From Burkholderia ubonensis subsp. mesacidophila (GTDB lineage Bacteria > Pseudomonadota > Gammaproteobacteria > Burkholderiales > Burkholderiaceae), in assembly GCF_002097715.1 (NCBI RefSeq), contig NZ_CP020737.1, forward strand, positions 1,922,001 to 1,986,000: 64,000 bases of DNA, in the 5' to 3' direction. A program made the position numbers and the translations under genes. Under the pieces are notes generated by a model. That model saw only the letters and a program-made list of their open reading frames with translations. It was not told the origin of the DNA and searched no databases. Every line of letters begins with the position of its first letter. The first letter of the stretch is position 1. This document shows, piece after piece, positions 47,061-56,345 of this stretch.

Positions 47061-47860
47061 GGCGTGCCCTCGTCCGGCGCCTTGGCGCGCAGCGCCCGCG
47101 CCGGCGCGAAATCGAACGCCTGCGCGGCCGTGCGGCCGTTGCCCGGATCGACGACCACCTCGCCCGCGAGCTGATGCGCGGCCGGCGCGACGATCAGCTC
47201 GCCGTCGCGCGCATCCAGCACGCTCACCGGTTCGCCGCCGATCGTGACGCGCGGCGTGCCGCCGGCCGTCAGGTTGCGGCCGCGGATCCGCATCCACGGC
47301 GGCGCGGCCGGTGCATCCGCGGGCGCGGCGTCGCCGCCGCCGTCGCGGAAGATCGGCTCGACGTGCGTGACGAGCGGCTGCGACGCGCGCGCGAGCGCCG
47401 CGCGCAGCCGGTCGACCGGCAGGTTCGCGACGCGTTCGAGCACCCGTTCGCCGCCCTGCTCGAAGCGCCGCAGCTGCTCGGCGGTCTGCACGCCCGCCCA
47501 TTCGAGCCGGCGCTGCTCCTCGTCGCTCAGCGTGTTGCCGACGACGTCGCGCAGCGCGGGTTCGTTGGCGGTCGTCGACGGCAGCGGCGCGTTCTCCTCG
47601 ATCATCGGTCTCGTGATCGTCGTCAGCGACAGCCGGATCGTGCTCGCGTCGTGATCGCCGGGCCCGGCGGGCCGGATCCGCACTTCGCTCTGCACGAATT
47701 CGACATGGGTGCGCAGGTCGAGCGACAGGTCCTTCACCGCGAACGTCAGCGGCAGGTTCAGGTTCTGCGCCTTCACCGCCATCGCGGTCTGCGCATGATC
47801 GAGCTGCGTCGTCAACGCCTGGATGAACAGCTCGATCGGAAGGCTGTCGCTCGCACTCAT
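47057..47860 (-). CDS. Unknown protein with helix-hairpin and IPT/TIG-like domains (267 aa)
   Basis: This 267-aa protein starts MSASDSLPIELFIQALTTQL. An amino-terminal alpha/beta part (NLNLPLTFAVKDLSLDL) recalls DUF2589-like adaptors. A central helix-hairpin segment (LEWAGVQTAEQLRRFEQ, 120-170) follows. The carboxy-terminal Ig-like IPT/TIG domain (MRIRGRNLTAGGTPRVTIGG, about 188-255) is a fold used for protein or carbohydrate contacts. No catalytic motif is present. It overlaps the subtilisin start by 4 bp, suggesting equimolar synthesis. The domain readings are by eye and moderate in certainty. Confidence 0.75.
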   Translation of the reverse strand: MSASDSLPIELFIQALTTQLDHAQTAMAVKAQNLNLPLTFAVKDLSLDLRTHVEFVQSEVRIRPAGPGDHDASTIRLSLTTITRPMIEENAPLPSTTANEPALRDVVGNTLSDEEQRRLEWAGVQTAEQLRRFEQGGERVLERVANLPVDRLRAALARASQPLVTHVEPIFRDGGGDAAPADAPAAPPWMRIRGRNLTAGGTPRVTIGGEPVSVLDARDGELIVAPAAHQLAGEVVVDPGNGRTAAQAFDFAPARALRAKAPDEGTP

Positions 47861-47870
47861 CGCTCTGTCC

Positions 47871-48122
47871 TCACGGCGTCCGCGGCATGTCGCGCCACGT
47901 GATCGACACGCGCGCCAGCGGCGCATCGAACGCCGTCTGCCAGCGCCAGCGCGGCGGATTCGCGAGCAGTTCGCAGCCGGCGGCCGTGCGCGCCCAGGTG
48001 AGCTCGAGCGGCAGCTCGATCACCATCTCGCGCGCGTGCAGCATGCGATCCGGCGGCACGATCGTCGCCTGCGCGGCCGACGCGATCGCGGCAAGGCTGG
48101 CGGAGAACGGCATGCGTTGCAT
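47871..48122 (-). CDS. Small operon protein of unknown function (83 aa)
   Basis: This 83-aa protein begins MQRMPFSASLAAIASAAQAT and ends in ITWRDMPRTP. GGTGAGGG lies upstream of the ATG at 48122; a second ATG three codons in is possible. The central IELPLELTWARTAAGCELL and WRWQTAFDAPLARVSITW stretches look like beta strands. The frame stays open far upstream, but antisense to its neighbour in content; the start after paralogue D (gap 11 bp) and its position between two operon genes (gap 10 bp) support a real gene. No family is recognised. Confidence 0.65.
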   Translation of the reverse strand: MQRMPFSASLAAIASAAQATIVPPDRMLHAREMVIELPLELTWARTAAGCELLANPPRWRWQTAFDAPLARVSITWRDMPRTP

Positions 48123-48133
48123 GGCGGCGGCCC

Positions 48134-49411
48134 TCACCTGACGGTGCCCGCCGGCGCGGGCGTGGCGGCGACGGCGCTCGCCGGCGCGGCGGCAGGCGCG
48201 CCCCCGGCCGGCGACGGCAGCGCGGGCGGCGGCGACGCCTTGTGCACGGGCGCCGGGCGCGCGTGCCGTTCGAGCAGCGTGCGGCGCGCGTCGTCGACGA
48301 ACCGCTCGAGCGGCAGCGTCTCGCTCGCGAAATTGATCTTCACCTCGCCGAACAGCTCCGCGCGCAGCTCGCTGTCGGCCTGCACGTTCACGCCGACCGT
48401 CGACACCTGCAGCGACGGCGTCGCGTAGCTGGTGCTGCCGCGCGTGCCGAGATCGCTGCCCTGGCTCGGGTCGTTCGACACCGCGTAATCGACCTTCGCG
48501 GTGTCGGCCGCGACCGCGCGAAACCGCAGCCGCGCGGAGATCGTGCCGTCGCGCACGACGACGCGGTTCATGCCGAGCAGCACCATCGTCGCGAGCGTCT
48601 GCAGGCGGTTCTGCCCGGCCCGCTGCTGCGCCTTCGGCACCAGTTGCGTCTCGATCAGCTCCGGCGTCAGCGCCTCGCCCGCGAGATCGAACTCGCCGAG
48701 CCACGCGGGCGAATTCGGCTCGTCGGCGTCGCTGCCGTCCTGAGACGGCGCGCTTGCGCGCGGCACCACCTTCGGCTCGCCCGACGCGTGATCGAGCTCG
48801 AGATCCTGCGGATAGTGCGCGACCAGCCAGTCGCGCGCCTGGTTCGGCGTGATGTTCTCGCGCGTGAAGTCCTCGGCCGATTTGGCGACCGCGCTGACGA
48901 GCTCGGCGAACGCCTCCATCTGCCGGATCGACGCCTCGACGATCGCGTCGAACGTGCCGTGGACCAGCGCGGCGACGAATTTCGGAAAGTCGATCTCGTC
49001 GGACAACGCGCCGGCGCGGCGCGCGATCGTGTCGGTCGCCGCGGCTTTCGGGCCCGGCGTCTTCGCGGCGCCGTCGCCCTGCGCGGGCGCGTCCTGCGCC
49101 GGATCGCCGGGCGTGCCGGCATCCGCCGGCGCGGACGCCGGCGCCGCGCGACGCAGCTCGAGCGGCGTGCCCAGCGCGCCCGCTGTTGCCGCGGCGTCGC
49201 CGAGCCCGCGATGGATCCGGTCGAGATCGGCGAGGATGCCCTGCTGCGCGTGCGCCGACAGATCGCGGAACGCGGCGGACCGGTGGAGTGACGAACCGAG
49301 GTTCGCCGTCAATGCGCGGGCGGCCTCGACCTCCGCCGACGCGGCGGCGTCGACGGGCGGCCGCGCGGCGCGGCGAACGACGGGGAGCGGGGGCGCGGGG
49401 AGCATGACCAT
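48134..49411 (-). CDS. Sigma-54 operon paralogue D, unknown function (425 aa)
   Basis: This is the first and most divergent of the four paralogues. It has the shared blocks IDFPKFVAALVHGTFDAIVE, SIRQMEAFAELVSAVAKS and QARDWLVAHYP, then GQNRLQTLATMVLLGMNRVVV with RDGTISARLRF, and the closing EVKINFASETLPLERFVDD. The segment between residues 85 and 125 is a Pro/Ala/Asp-rich linker, and the tail (from about 385) is again Ala/Pro/Gly-rich. No export signal is seen. The start could be either of two ATGs two codons apart; no clear ribosome-binding site decides. Confidence 0.82.
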   Translation of the reverse strand: MVMLPAPPLPVVRRAARPPVDAAASAEVEAARALTANLGSSLHRSAAFRDLSAHAQQGILADLDRIHRGLGDAAATAGALGTPLELRRAAPASAPADAGTPGDPAQDAPAQGDGAAKTPGPKAAATDTIARRAGALSDEIDFPKFVAALVHGTFDAIVEASIRQMEAFAELVSAVAKSAEDFTRENITPNQARDWLVAHYPQDLELDHASGEPKVVPRASAPSQDGSDADEPNSPAWLGEFDLAGEALTPELIETQLVPKAQQRAGQNRLQTLATMVLLGMNRVVVRDGTISARLRFRAVAADTAKVDYAVSNDPSQGSDLGTRGSTSYATPSLQVSTVGVNVQADSELRAELFGEVKINFASETLPLERFVDDARRTLLERHARPAPVHKASPPPALPSPAGGAPAAAPASAVAATPAPAGTVR

Positions 49412-49448
49412 GGTCGCCGGGGTCGGGAATGCGCAAGGCCGGGCGCGC

Positions 49449-52400
49449 TCAGGCCGCGAGCGCAGCCCAGTGGCTCGCCTGCTCGTAGCTGCCGTCGCCG
49501 AACAGGTGCAGCTCGGTGGCCGCTTCGTGGACCGACGCGTCGGGCTCGACGAAGCGGTACGCGAAATGCACGCGCAGCGCGCCGAACAGCGGCTTGGCCG
49601 GCGGGTAAAGCTGCGGATCGTCGTCGATGCGCGCGCTCACGTGCAGCGTATGCCCCGGCGCGTCGCTCGCGCCGACGTTGACGATCTGCACGTCACCCAC
49701 CGAGCGGCCGTCGAAATGCCAGTCGACGAAGAAATGCGCGCAGACGCGCTGGCCGCCGGGATCGTCGAGGTACGGCCAGTCGGCGATGCGGATCGTCGGG
49801 CCATCGACGAGCGGCCGGTTCGCCGCGTCCGCGCCGGGGACGGACTTCATCCCGTGGAGCTGGTCGAGCGCCCAGGTGACGCTGCCGGCCTCGCCCACCT
49901 GCGTGTCGAGCGTCGCGCCCGGCACCGCGCGCGGCGGCGGATCGGCCGGCGGCGCCGCCGGGTTCGGCGCGCTCGCGCCTTCGGCGAGCGTCAGCGTATG
50001 CGCCGCCCGCGCGTGGCGGTGCGCACGCGCCTGCGGCGTCGCGCCGGCCGCATACGCGAGCCCCTGCGACGCGCCCGCATCGCCCGCCCCCGCGTCGGCA
50101 TCCGGGCTCGCCGCATCCTGGCCGCCCGCACCGGCGTCGGGCGTGCTCGCGGCGGGTGCGGACAGGCGGCTGCGGATGTCTGCCGGCAACGCGGCATCGT
50201 CGTAGGCGTACGAGGTGCCGGCGCCGTTCGGCCCGGTCTCGATCCGCTGGATCTCGGACGCGAAGATCCGGCGCTGGCCGTCGTCGAGCGCGCTGATCGG
50301 CGTCGTGACCGGCACGCCGAGGCGCGCGGCGATCGCGCGCGCGTAGGCCTGCGGGTCGTTGCCCTTCAGCATCGGATTCTTGCCGTCGTCGGCCGGCGCG
50401 TAGCGCGACATCAGCACGAAGATCGTGTCGCTCGCATGCTCGCCGATGAACGCGATCACCGCATCGAAGCCGGTCGCGTCGTCGGGGAAGATCGCGAAGC
50501 CGCCGTTGCGCTTGCCGGCATACGCGCCGTGCGCGTCCGCCCACTTGCCGGCGGTGATGTTGCCGGGGTTGTGGTTGCGCCACGCGGGCACCCCGCCCGA
50601 GCGCACCTCGTTCGCGAACACCACGTAGGTGCGCCCGCCCGACGTCGCGACGTCGCCCGGCTCGAGCGGCGGCGGCACATCGAGCGCGTGCGCGCGCGGC
50701 GAGCGATAGCGCGCATCCGTGCCGCCCGGCCCGGCGAGGGCGGCCGCCATCGCATAGTCGGCCGGCCTGCCGCGATTCGGCTGGCGGCCGAGCGCATTGT
50801 CCGGATGCAGGATCTGCAGGTTGACGTTCGGCATCGTCGCGGCGCTTTCGTATTCGCTGACGAAATCCGCCCAGCGCAGGATGTAGCGGCTGCCCGTCGC
50901 ATGCGTATTCTGGTACGGCCCCGGCGCGCCGGGCGAGCCCGCGACGCGATCCCACGGATCGCTGATCCTCACATAGGTATCCGAACCGTCGTCCGCGCCG
51001 TCGCCGTACATCCCGGTGACGACGATCGCATGCAGCCCCGGCACGTCCGCGCACACCCACAGCGGGCCGTGGTCCTCGAGCAGTTGCCGGAACGCGTCGA
51101 TCGTGTACGACTGCGGCGGCTCGAACGCGAGCCCCATGTCGTGCGCGAACGATTCGACCTGAGCGGGATTGAGGCCGGTGGCGGTCGTGCGCCCGCAGAT
51201 CGACGCGATCGTCTCCGGCGTCAGCGACATCTGGTCGCGCCAGCCGATCACCATCGCGGCCGCCGCGGCCCAGCACGATTTGCCGGTCGGTTGCGGGATC
51301 AGCTCGACGCCGTCCCAGTTCAGCGTGTACGACTGGCCCCCGAGCGCCGTCGCGCGGACGTGCGCGTGGTGCTGCGCGGGGGGGGGGCCGGTCCGCGCGA
51401 GCCCGGCCGGCTGGCTGGCGGCGGCGAGCCCCTGGGCGGCCGCCGGATGCGCGCTGCCGGCGTTCTGCGCATCGCAGCTGCGCGTCGTCACGAGATGCAT
51501 GTAGTAGTCCCAGTCCCACACCGCGTTCGGGCAGTTCACGTGCGACGTGTGCGGATCGGCCTCCGAGTGGCCGAGGATATGGGTGCGATCGACCGGAATC
51601 CCGTACGTGTCGCACAGCCACGCGACGAGCGCGGCTGACGCGCAGTACTCGGCCTGGGTCGGATTGAGCCGCCCCGCTTTCGCGACGTGCTCGATGCCGA
51701 TGCTGTCGCCGTTCGCGCTGTGCGCATGCCACGCGACGTCGTTGTGATGGACCATCTGCACGACCTCGCCGTCGCGCCCGACCACGTAGTGCGCGCTGAC
51801 GTTCACCGGGTTTCCGTTGATGCGCTGGGCCGGATCCTGGAACCAGCCGATCGTGCTGCCGATCGTCGTGGCCTCGGTGATGTGGATCACGATGCGCGAG
51901 ATCGTGCGCGTGCCGGGCACGTGACGGTAGTTGACGGAGGCCGCCGGCACGAACCGGCTCGCCTGCGGATATTCGGGCGCGTCGGCGCCGCCGGCGAGCG
52001 CGCTGGCGCTCGCGGCCGTGGCGTCGCCCGGCGTGTCGTCGGGAATCGGCCAGTCGATCGCGTGCGTCGGCGCATCGTCGTCCGCGGCGGACGCCGTGCC
52101 GCCGTCGCCGGTGTCCGCCGCGGGCAGCGGGCCGTAGCCGTCGTCGTAGTCGGCAAGCGCCGCGGCATGCGCGACGCCATTCGCCGGCGCCGCACTGCCG
52201 CCCGCCGCGGGCGCAGGTGCCGACGGTGCCGCCGCGCCGTTGCCCTTGACCGCGACCGGCGCGACGTCGGGCTGCGCGACGTCGCCGGCCCATTCGAGCT
52301 CCTTCGGCGACGGTACGCCATAGCCCGCCGCGATCTGCTGGCGGTTCGGCAGGATCCGCACGCGGCGCAACGCGCGCTCGCTGAGCCCTTTCAGGCTGAT

Positions 52401-52742
52401 GTACGGGCTGCCGTCGGTCGGAATGCTCGGTGTATCGCCCGTCTTGTCGCCGACGGCGGCGAGCCCGTAATACAGCTTGTCCTGGCCGATGAAGCGCGCG
52501 ACGACGTCGGCCGGCAGCAGATACACGGCCTCGCCGCGCGCGGCGGTCACGGGGCCGCGCGCGCGGCTCGAATAGAAGTTCGAGCGCGTGCGCCGGGCCC
52601 GCGCATCCGGCTTGAACAGCGACGGATCGGTGGCGATCGCGACCTCGTACGACTTCGACCCGCCATCCGCATGGATGGTGAAACCGATCATCGGGAAGCG
52701 ATCGCTGATCTCGATCCGGTTCGGGCGGATCTGGCTAGCCAT
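49449..52742 (-). CDS. Multidomain amidase / papain-like protease / lysozyme-like protein (1097 aa)
   Basis: This 1097-aa protein combines several hydrolase-like domains. Residues 1-150 are unknown and are followed by an Ala/Asp linker. An N-acetylmuramoyl-L-alanine amidase domain (about 262-415) has likely zinc ligands His287 (VIHITEA), His392 (GHSEADPH) and Cys404. A papain/C39-like cysteine protease (about 470-645) has Cys490 in GKSCWAAAAAMV, His571 and Asp595 (ISDPWD). A lysozyme-like segment (HNPGNITAGKWADAHG, 724-766) follows, then an Ala-rich linker and a beta-rich carboxy-terminal domain (870-1097). No signal peptide is seen. Such a mix suggests attack on, or remodelling of, a cell wall. 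AAGGAG precedes the ATG at 52742. A ten-base homopolymer lies between the first two domains. Confidence 0.87.
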   Translation of the reverse strand: MASQIRPNRIEISDRFPMIGFTIHADGGSKSYEVAIATDPSLFKPDARARRTRSNFYSSRARGPVTAARGEAVYLLPADVVARFIGQDKLYYGLAAVGDKTGDTPSIPTDGSPYISLKGLSERALRRVRILPNRQQIAAGYGVPSPKELEWAGDVAQPDVAPVAVKGNGAAAPSAPAPAAGGSAAPANGVAHAAALADYDDGYGPLPAADTGDGGTASAADDDAPTHAIDWPIPDDTPGDATAASASALAGGADAPEYPQASRFVPAASVNYRHVPGTRTISRIVIHITEATTIGSTIGWFQDPAQRINGNPVNVSAHYVVGRDGEVVQMVHHNDVAWHAHSANGDSIGIEHVAKAGRLNPTQAEYCASAALVAWLCDTYGIPVDRTHILGHSEADPHTSHVNCPNAVWDWDYYMHLVTTRSCDAQNAGSAHPAAAQGLAAASQPAGLARTGPPPAQHHAHVRATALGGQSYTLNWDGVELIPQPTGKSCWAAAAAMVIGWRDQMSLTPETIASICGRTTATGLNPAQVESFAHDMGLAFEPPQSYTIDAFRQLLEDHGPLWVCADVPGLHAIVVTGMYGDGADDGSDTYVRISDPWDRVAGSPGAPGPYQNTHATGSRYILRWADFVSEYESAATMPNVNLQILHPDNALGRQPNRGRPADYAMAAALAGPGGTDARYRSPRAHALDVPPPLEPGDVATSGGRTYVVFANEVRSGGVPAWRNHNPGNITAGKWADAHGAYAGKRNGGFAIFPDDATGFDAVIAFIGEHASDTIFVLMSRYAPADDGKNPMLKGNDPQAYARAIAARLGVPVTTPISALDDGQRRIFASEIQRIETGPNGAGTSYAYDDAALPADIRSRLSAPAASTPDAGAGGQDAASPDADAGAGDAGASQGLAYAAGATPQARAHRHARAAHTLTLAEGASAPNPAAPPADPPPRAVPGATLDTQVGEAGSVTWALDQLHGMKSVPGADAANRPLVDGPTIRIADWPYLDDPGGQRVCAHFFVDWHFDGRSVGDVQIVNVGASDAPGHTLHVSARIDDDPQLYPPAKPLFGALRVHFAYRFVEPDASVHEAATELHLFGDGSYEQASHWAALAA
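51378..51387. repeat. Ten-base G/C homopolymer inside the 1097-aa gene
   Basis: Ten consecutive G on the plus strand (C on the coding strand) encode Pro453-Pro455 and the last base of Gly452. They lie in the linker between the amidase and cysteine protease domains. A gain or loss of one base would truncate the protein after the amidase, so this is a candidate phase-variation tract. It is also a known sequencing-error context. Confidence 0.8.
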
Positions 52743-52786
52743 GCCGTTCTCCTTTGGGCGACGGTTCGCACCGCGCGGTTGCGTGC

Positions 52787-53125
52787 CTAGGTCTTGACGG
52801 GTTTGACGCGGGCGTCGTCGTCCGGCGCGCCGTCGTATCCGGCGATCGATTGCTTGACGACCTCGAACGGGTCGAGCTCGTCGCCCGCTTCGCGGATCGC
52901 GCCATACGACGCTTCGAAGCGCTCCACCGATTCCTGCAGCATGCGCGCGAGCAGCTTCGCGTACGCGGGCCCGGTCACGACCCGGCTGCTCAGCAGCGGT
53001 TGCGCGATCTCGAAGTTGAACTGCCCGAGATCGATCACGAATTCGCAAACGTTGTGGCCCACTTCGAAATAGTTGACGTAGCGCCGCTCAGGCGCCCGCC
53101 GGGCTTTGGCCGAGGTCTTGTGCAT
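52787..53125 (-). CDS. DUF3467 family protein, first gene of the sigma-54 operon
   Basis: This 112-aa protein contains the DUF3467 core. RYVNYFEVGHNVCEFVIDLGQ is followed by PLLSSRVVTGPAYAKLLARM and a helix QESVERFEASYG; a short acidic/basic tail ends in VKPVKT. The biochemical function of DUF3467 is unknown. The chosen ATG at 53125 lies 28 nt downstream of the predicted sigma-54 transcription start. The ribosome-binding site is weak. As the leading gene of the operon, with 44 bp to the next gene, it probably serves the same system. Confidence 0.85.
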   Translation of the reverse strand: MHKTSAKARRAPERRYVNYFEVGHNVCEFVIDLGQFNFEIAQPLLSSRVVTGPAYAKLLARMLQESVERFEASYGAIREAGDELDPFEVVKQSIAGYDGAPDDDARVKPVKT

Positions 53126-53164
53126 CGTCACTGGTTCCGCGACGTGAGGGACGCGTGCGATCAC

Positions 53165-53179
53165 GCAATTGCCGTACCA
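53165..53179 (-). promoter_or_regulatory. Sigma-54 promoter of the 37.5-53.1 kb operon
   Basis: On the minus strand, TGGTAC, five bases, then TTGC form a -24/-12 element one base from the consensus TGGCAC-N5-TTGC. The GG and GC doublets have exact spacing. The GC lies at 53165-53166, predicting a start of transcription near 53153 and a 28-nt leader before the first gene. A sigma-54 activator gene lies directly upstream, which strongly supports the assignment. Confidence 0.82.
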
Positions 53180-53263
53180 CCCGGGAGCACCGGGCGGAAA
53201 GCGCCGTGCGCGCGGGCGCGGCGGGTCACGACGCCGCGTGCGCGACGCGGCGCACGGCATGAA

Positions 53264-53387
53264 GTGACAGGTCGATGTGACACCCGGCGGACAGGCGGCG
53301 GTGCGGCGCACCGCGCACACGGGCGCTGCGGTGATCGCGGCACTGTCACAGGCGGTGCAGCGGCGGTGTGACACAGTGACAGTGACA
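53264..53387. promoter_or_regulatory. Clustered GTGACA/TGTCAC sites, probable activator binding region
   Basis: The motif TGTGACA or its complement recurs: TGTGACAC at 53276-53283 and 53367-53374, CTGTCACA at 53343-53350, and GTGACAG copies at about 53264, 53376 and 53382. CTGTCACA and TGTGACAC form an inverted pair 16 bp apart. The cluster lies 85-220 bp upstream of the sigma-54 promoter, the usual place for an upstream activator sequence. Confidence 0.65.
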
Positions 53388-53404
53388 GCGCGGCGGGCGA
53401 ACGC

Positions 53405-54364
<960 letters not shown>

Positions 54365-55061
54365 GTTCGTCGTTCCCCAAAGCCACGCTCAATGCAACGA
54401 GACGACGACAGGTGAGGCCTCGTCATGCGGCGATTCATCTGATCATTCGCGCCGCCATCCGTCGGCTTCAGTCCCCTCACCCGCGATCGCACTTGATCCA
54501 CGTTCAGCGCCGGGCGCGTGTCCCGTGTTGCGGTCTGGATTCCACCGGAATACTTGCCATTCCCCCGACTCTCTGTACTGAGGAAACAGGTTGAGCATAG
54601 GCGAGTTGATCCGATTTTCAACCTCGATTCCGTCGTGCCGCGCACGCGGGAATGCGGGCCGCGCAGGACGCCGGGCAACGCGCACGCATCCGGTCGATGA
54701 CGCTCGTGCGCGAATGCGCGGACGAATGGCGACGGCGATTCCCCGGATGAATTTCGCCGCGGTTTTTCCGGTGAATTCCAAAGCGGCTGCATAAAACCAT
54801 GCGGAACGACGCCGCCGGCGCCAGACGAACGGATCACGATCCCGTCCTCCCCCGGCGGCTCCGCTGCAGGCTTTGCTGCCTTGAAGGCGCGAGCTCGCCT
54901 CAGGATTGCCGGGCGTTGGAAAACCAGACCGTTAGTTGCGCTATAGCAGGCGGGTCGATGACACGGCTGCCTGGTGCCGCCGCTGCCCGCCTGCCCTATA
55001 CTGCCCGCAGCAGACTGACGGCCGCGCCGGCGGCGGCCGCCGATTCTTCCGGGAGCGACGC
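54365..55061. other. Gene-less stretch between the activator and YciI genes
   Basis: Nearly 700 bp separate the divergent activator and YciI-like genes. The open frames here lack ribosome-binding sites and family similarity. Composition is less GC-biased around 54590-54640. The region presumably contains both promoters. I see no RNA gene, repeat or mobile element in it. Confidence 0.4.
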
Positions 55062-55349
55062 ATGCATTACCAGCTGATCTACGAACTCGTCGACGACTAC
55101 CTGTCGCGGCGCGAGCCCTTCCGCGCCGAGCATCTCGCGCTCGCGCACGCCGCCACCGAGCGCGGCGAACTGGTGCTCGCGGGCGCGTTCTCGGACCCGG
55201 CCGACCAGGCCGTGCTCGTCTTCGAGGGGGACTCGGCCGACGTGGCCGAATCGTTCGCGCGCGCCGATCCCTACGTGCAGAACGGCCTCGTCAAGTCGTG
55301 GCGTGTGCGTCCGTGGCGCGTCGTGGTCGGCAAGCACGCGCCGCGCTAG
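55062..55349 (+). CDS. YciI-like family protein
   Basis: This 95-aa protein starts MHYQLIYELVDDYLSRREPF. It shows the YciI-like dimeric alpha/beta barrel pattern: the His in EHLALAHAATERGELVLAGAF (residues 23-43) and Asp in FSDPADQAVLVFEGD match the conserved positions of this family. It continues FARADPYVQNGLVKSWRVRPW. Function is unknown; YciI proteins are dehydrogenase/chlorinase-like only in larger relatives. The ATG at 55062 fits the family length. It converges with corA 6 bp away. Confidence 0.85.
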   Translation: MHYQLIYELVDDYLSRREPFRAEHLALAHAATERGELVLAGAFSDPADQAVLVFEGDSADVAESFARADPYVQNGLVKSWRVRPWRVVVGKHAPR

Positions 55350-55355
55350 CGTGCG

Positions 55356-56345
55356 CTACAGCCACCCTGCCCGCTTGAAGCGCCACCACAGCGCGAAATC
55401 GGCCGCGGCCATCACGCCGATGCAGCCGTAGAAGCCGTAGGTCCAGTGCAGCTCGGGAATGTTGTTGAAGTTCATCCCGTAGATGCCGGCGATCATGGTC
55501 GGAATAGCGAACAGCGCGGCGAACGAGCCGAGCCGCTTGGTCACCTCGTTCTCCGCGAGCGAGATCATCCCGAGATTGACCTGGATCGCCGTCACGACCA
55601 TCTCGCGCCGCCCCTCGATCGTCTTCACGATCCGCTGCAGGTGGTCGTACACGTCGCGGAAGTAATGCTCCATCCCGCTGCAGACCTGCGGGATGCGCCC
55701 GCCGGTCAGCTTCGCGAGCGGCTCGAGCAGCGGCGCGGTGTGCTGGTACAGCATCACGAGCCGGCGCTTCAGCGAATATAGATCCTCGATGATCGCGCGC
55801 GACGCCGCCGGCGTCGCCTTCGCGAAGATGCGGTCCTCGAGTGCCTCCAGCTCGTTGCCGAGCGTTTCGAGGATCGGGAAATAGCGGTCGACGACCTGGT
55901 CCATCAGCGCGTAGAACACGAACGCCGAGCCTTCCTGCAGCAGGTGCGGCTCGCGCTCGCAGCGCGTGCGCACCGCGCGGAAATCCTGCTCGGTATGGTT
56001 GCGGATCGACAGCACGTAGTTCGGCCCGACGAACACGTTCAGCTCGCCGACGTTGAATTCGCCGTCCTGGTCGAGCTCGACCGTGTGCAGCACCGCGAAC
56101 AGCGAGTCGCCGTATTCCTCGATCTTCGGACGCTGATGGCCCTTGCGGGCGTCCTCGATCGCGAGTTCGTGCAGCCCGAATTCCTCGCCCATCAGTTCGA
56201 TCTCTTCCGGCGTCGGGTCTTTCAACGCGACCCACACGAAGCACTCGGGCTTCGACACGTAGTCGCTGATGGCGTCGATGTCGATGTCGGCCAGCTTGCG
56301 GCCGTCCTGGTATGCAGCACAGTTGATCAGCATGGTGTCCGTCAT
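55356..56345 (-). CDS. corA: CorA family magnesium/cobalt transporter
   Basis: This 329-aa protein is a pentameric divalent-cation channel. The large soluble amino-terminal domain includes LGMISLAENEVTKRLGSFAALFAIPTM-type sequence leading into TM1. The YGMNF motif forms the selectivity mouth before TM2 (YGFYGCIGVMAAADFALWW). It ends in the basic tail WRFKRAGWL. Length and topology are normal. The start at 56345 could alternatively be the ATG four codons later. It is a single gene. Confidence 0.95.
   Translation of the reverse strand: MTDTMLINCAAYQDGRKLADIDIDAISDYVSKPECFVWVALKDPTPEEIELMGEEFGLHELAIEDARKGHQRPKIEEYGDSLFAVLHTVELDQDGEFNVGELNVFVGPNYVLSIRNHTEQDFRAVRTRCEREPHLLQEGSAFVFYALMDQVVDRYFPILETLGNELEALEDRIFAKATPAASRAIIEDLYSLKRRLVMLYQHTAPLLEPLAKLTGGRIPQVCSGMEHYFRDVYDHLQRIVKTIEGRREMVVTAIQVNLGMISLAENEVTKRLGSFAALFAIPTMIAGIYGMNFNNIPELHWTYGFYGCIGVMAAADFALWWRFKRAGWL

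Noticed and set aside
37522..53125. Reading the operon as a prophage, phage tail, type VI or eCIS cluster
   Set aside because: No terminase, portal, capsid, sheath, tube, baseplate, ClpV-like or DUF4157-type gene was found.
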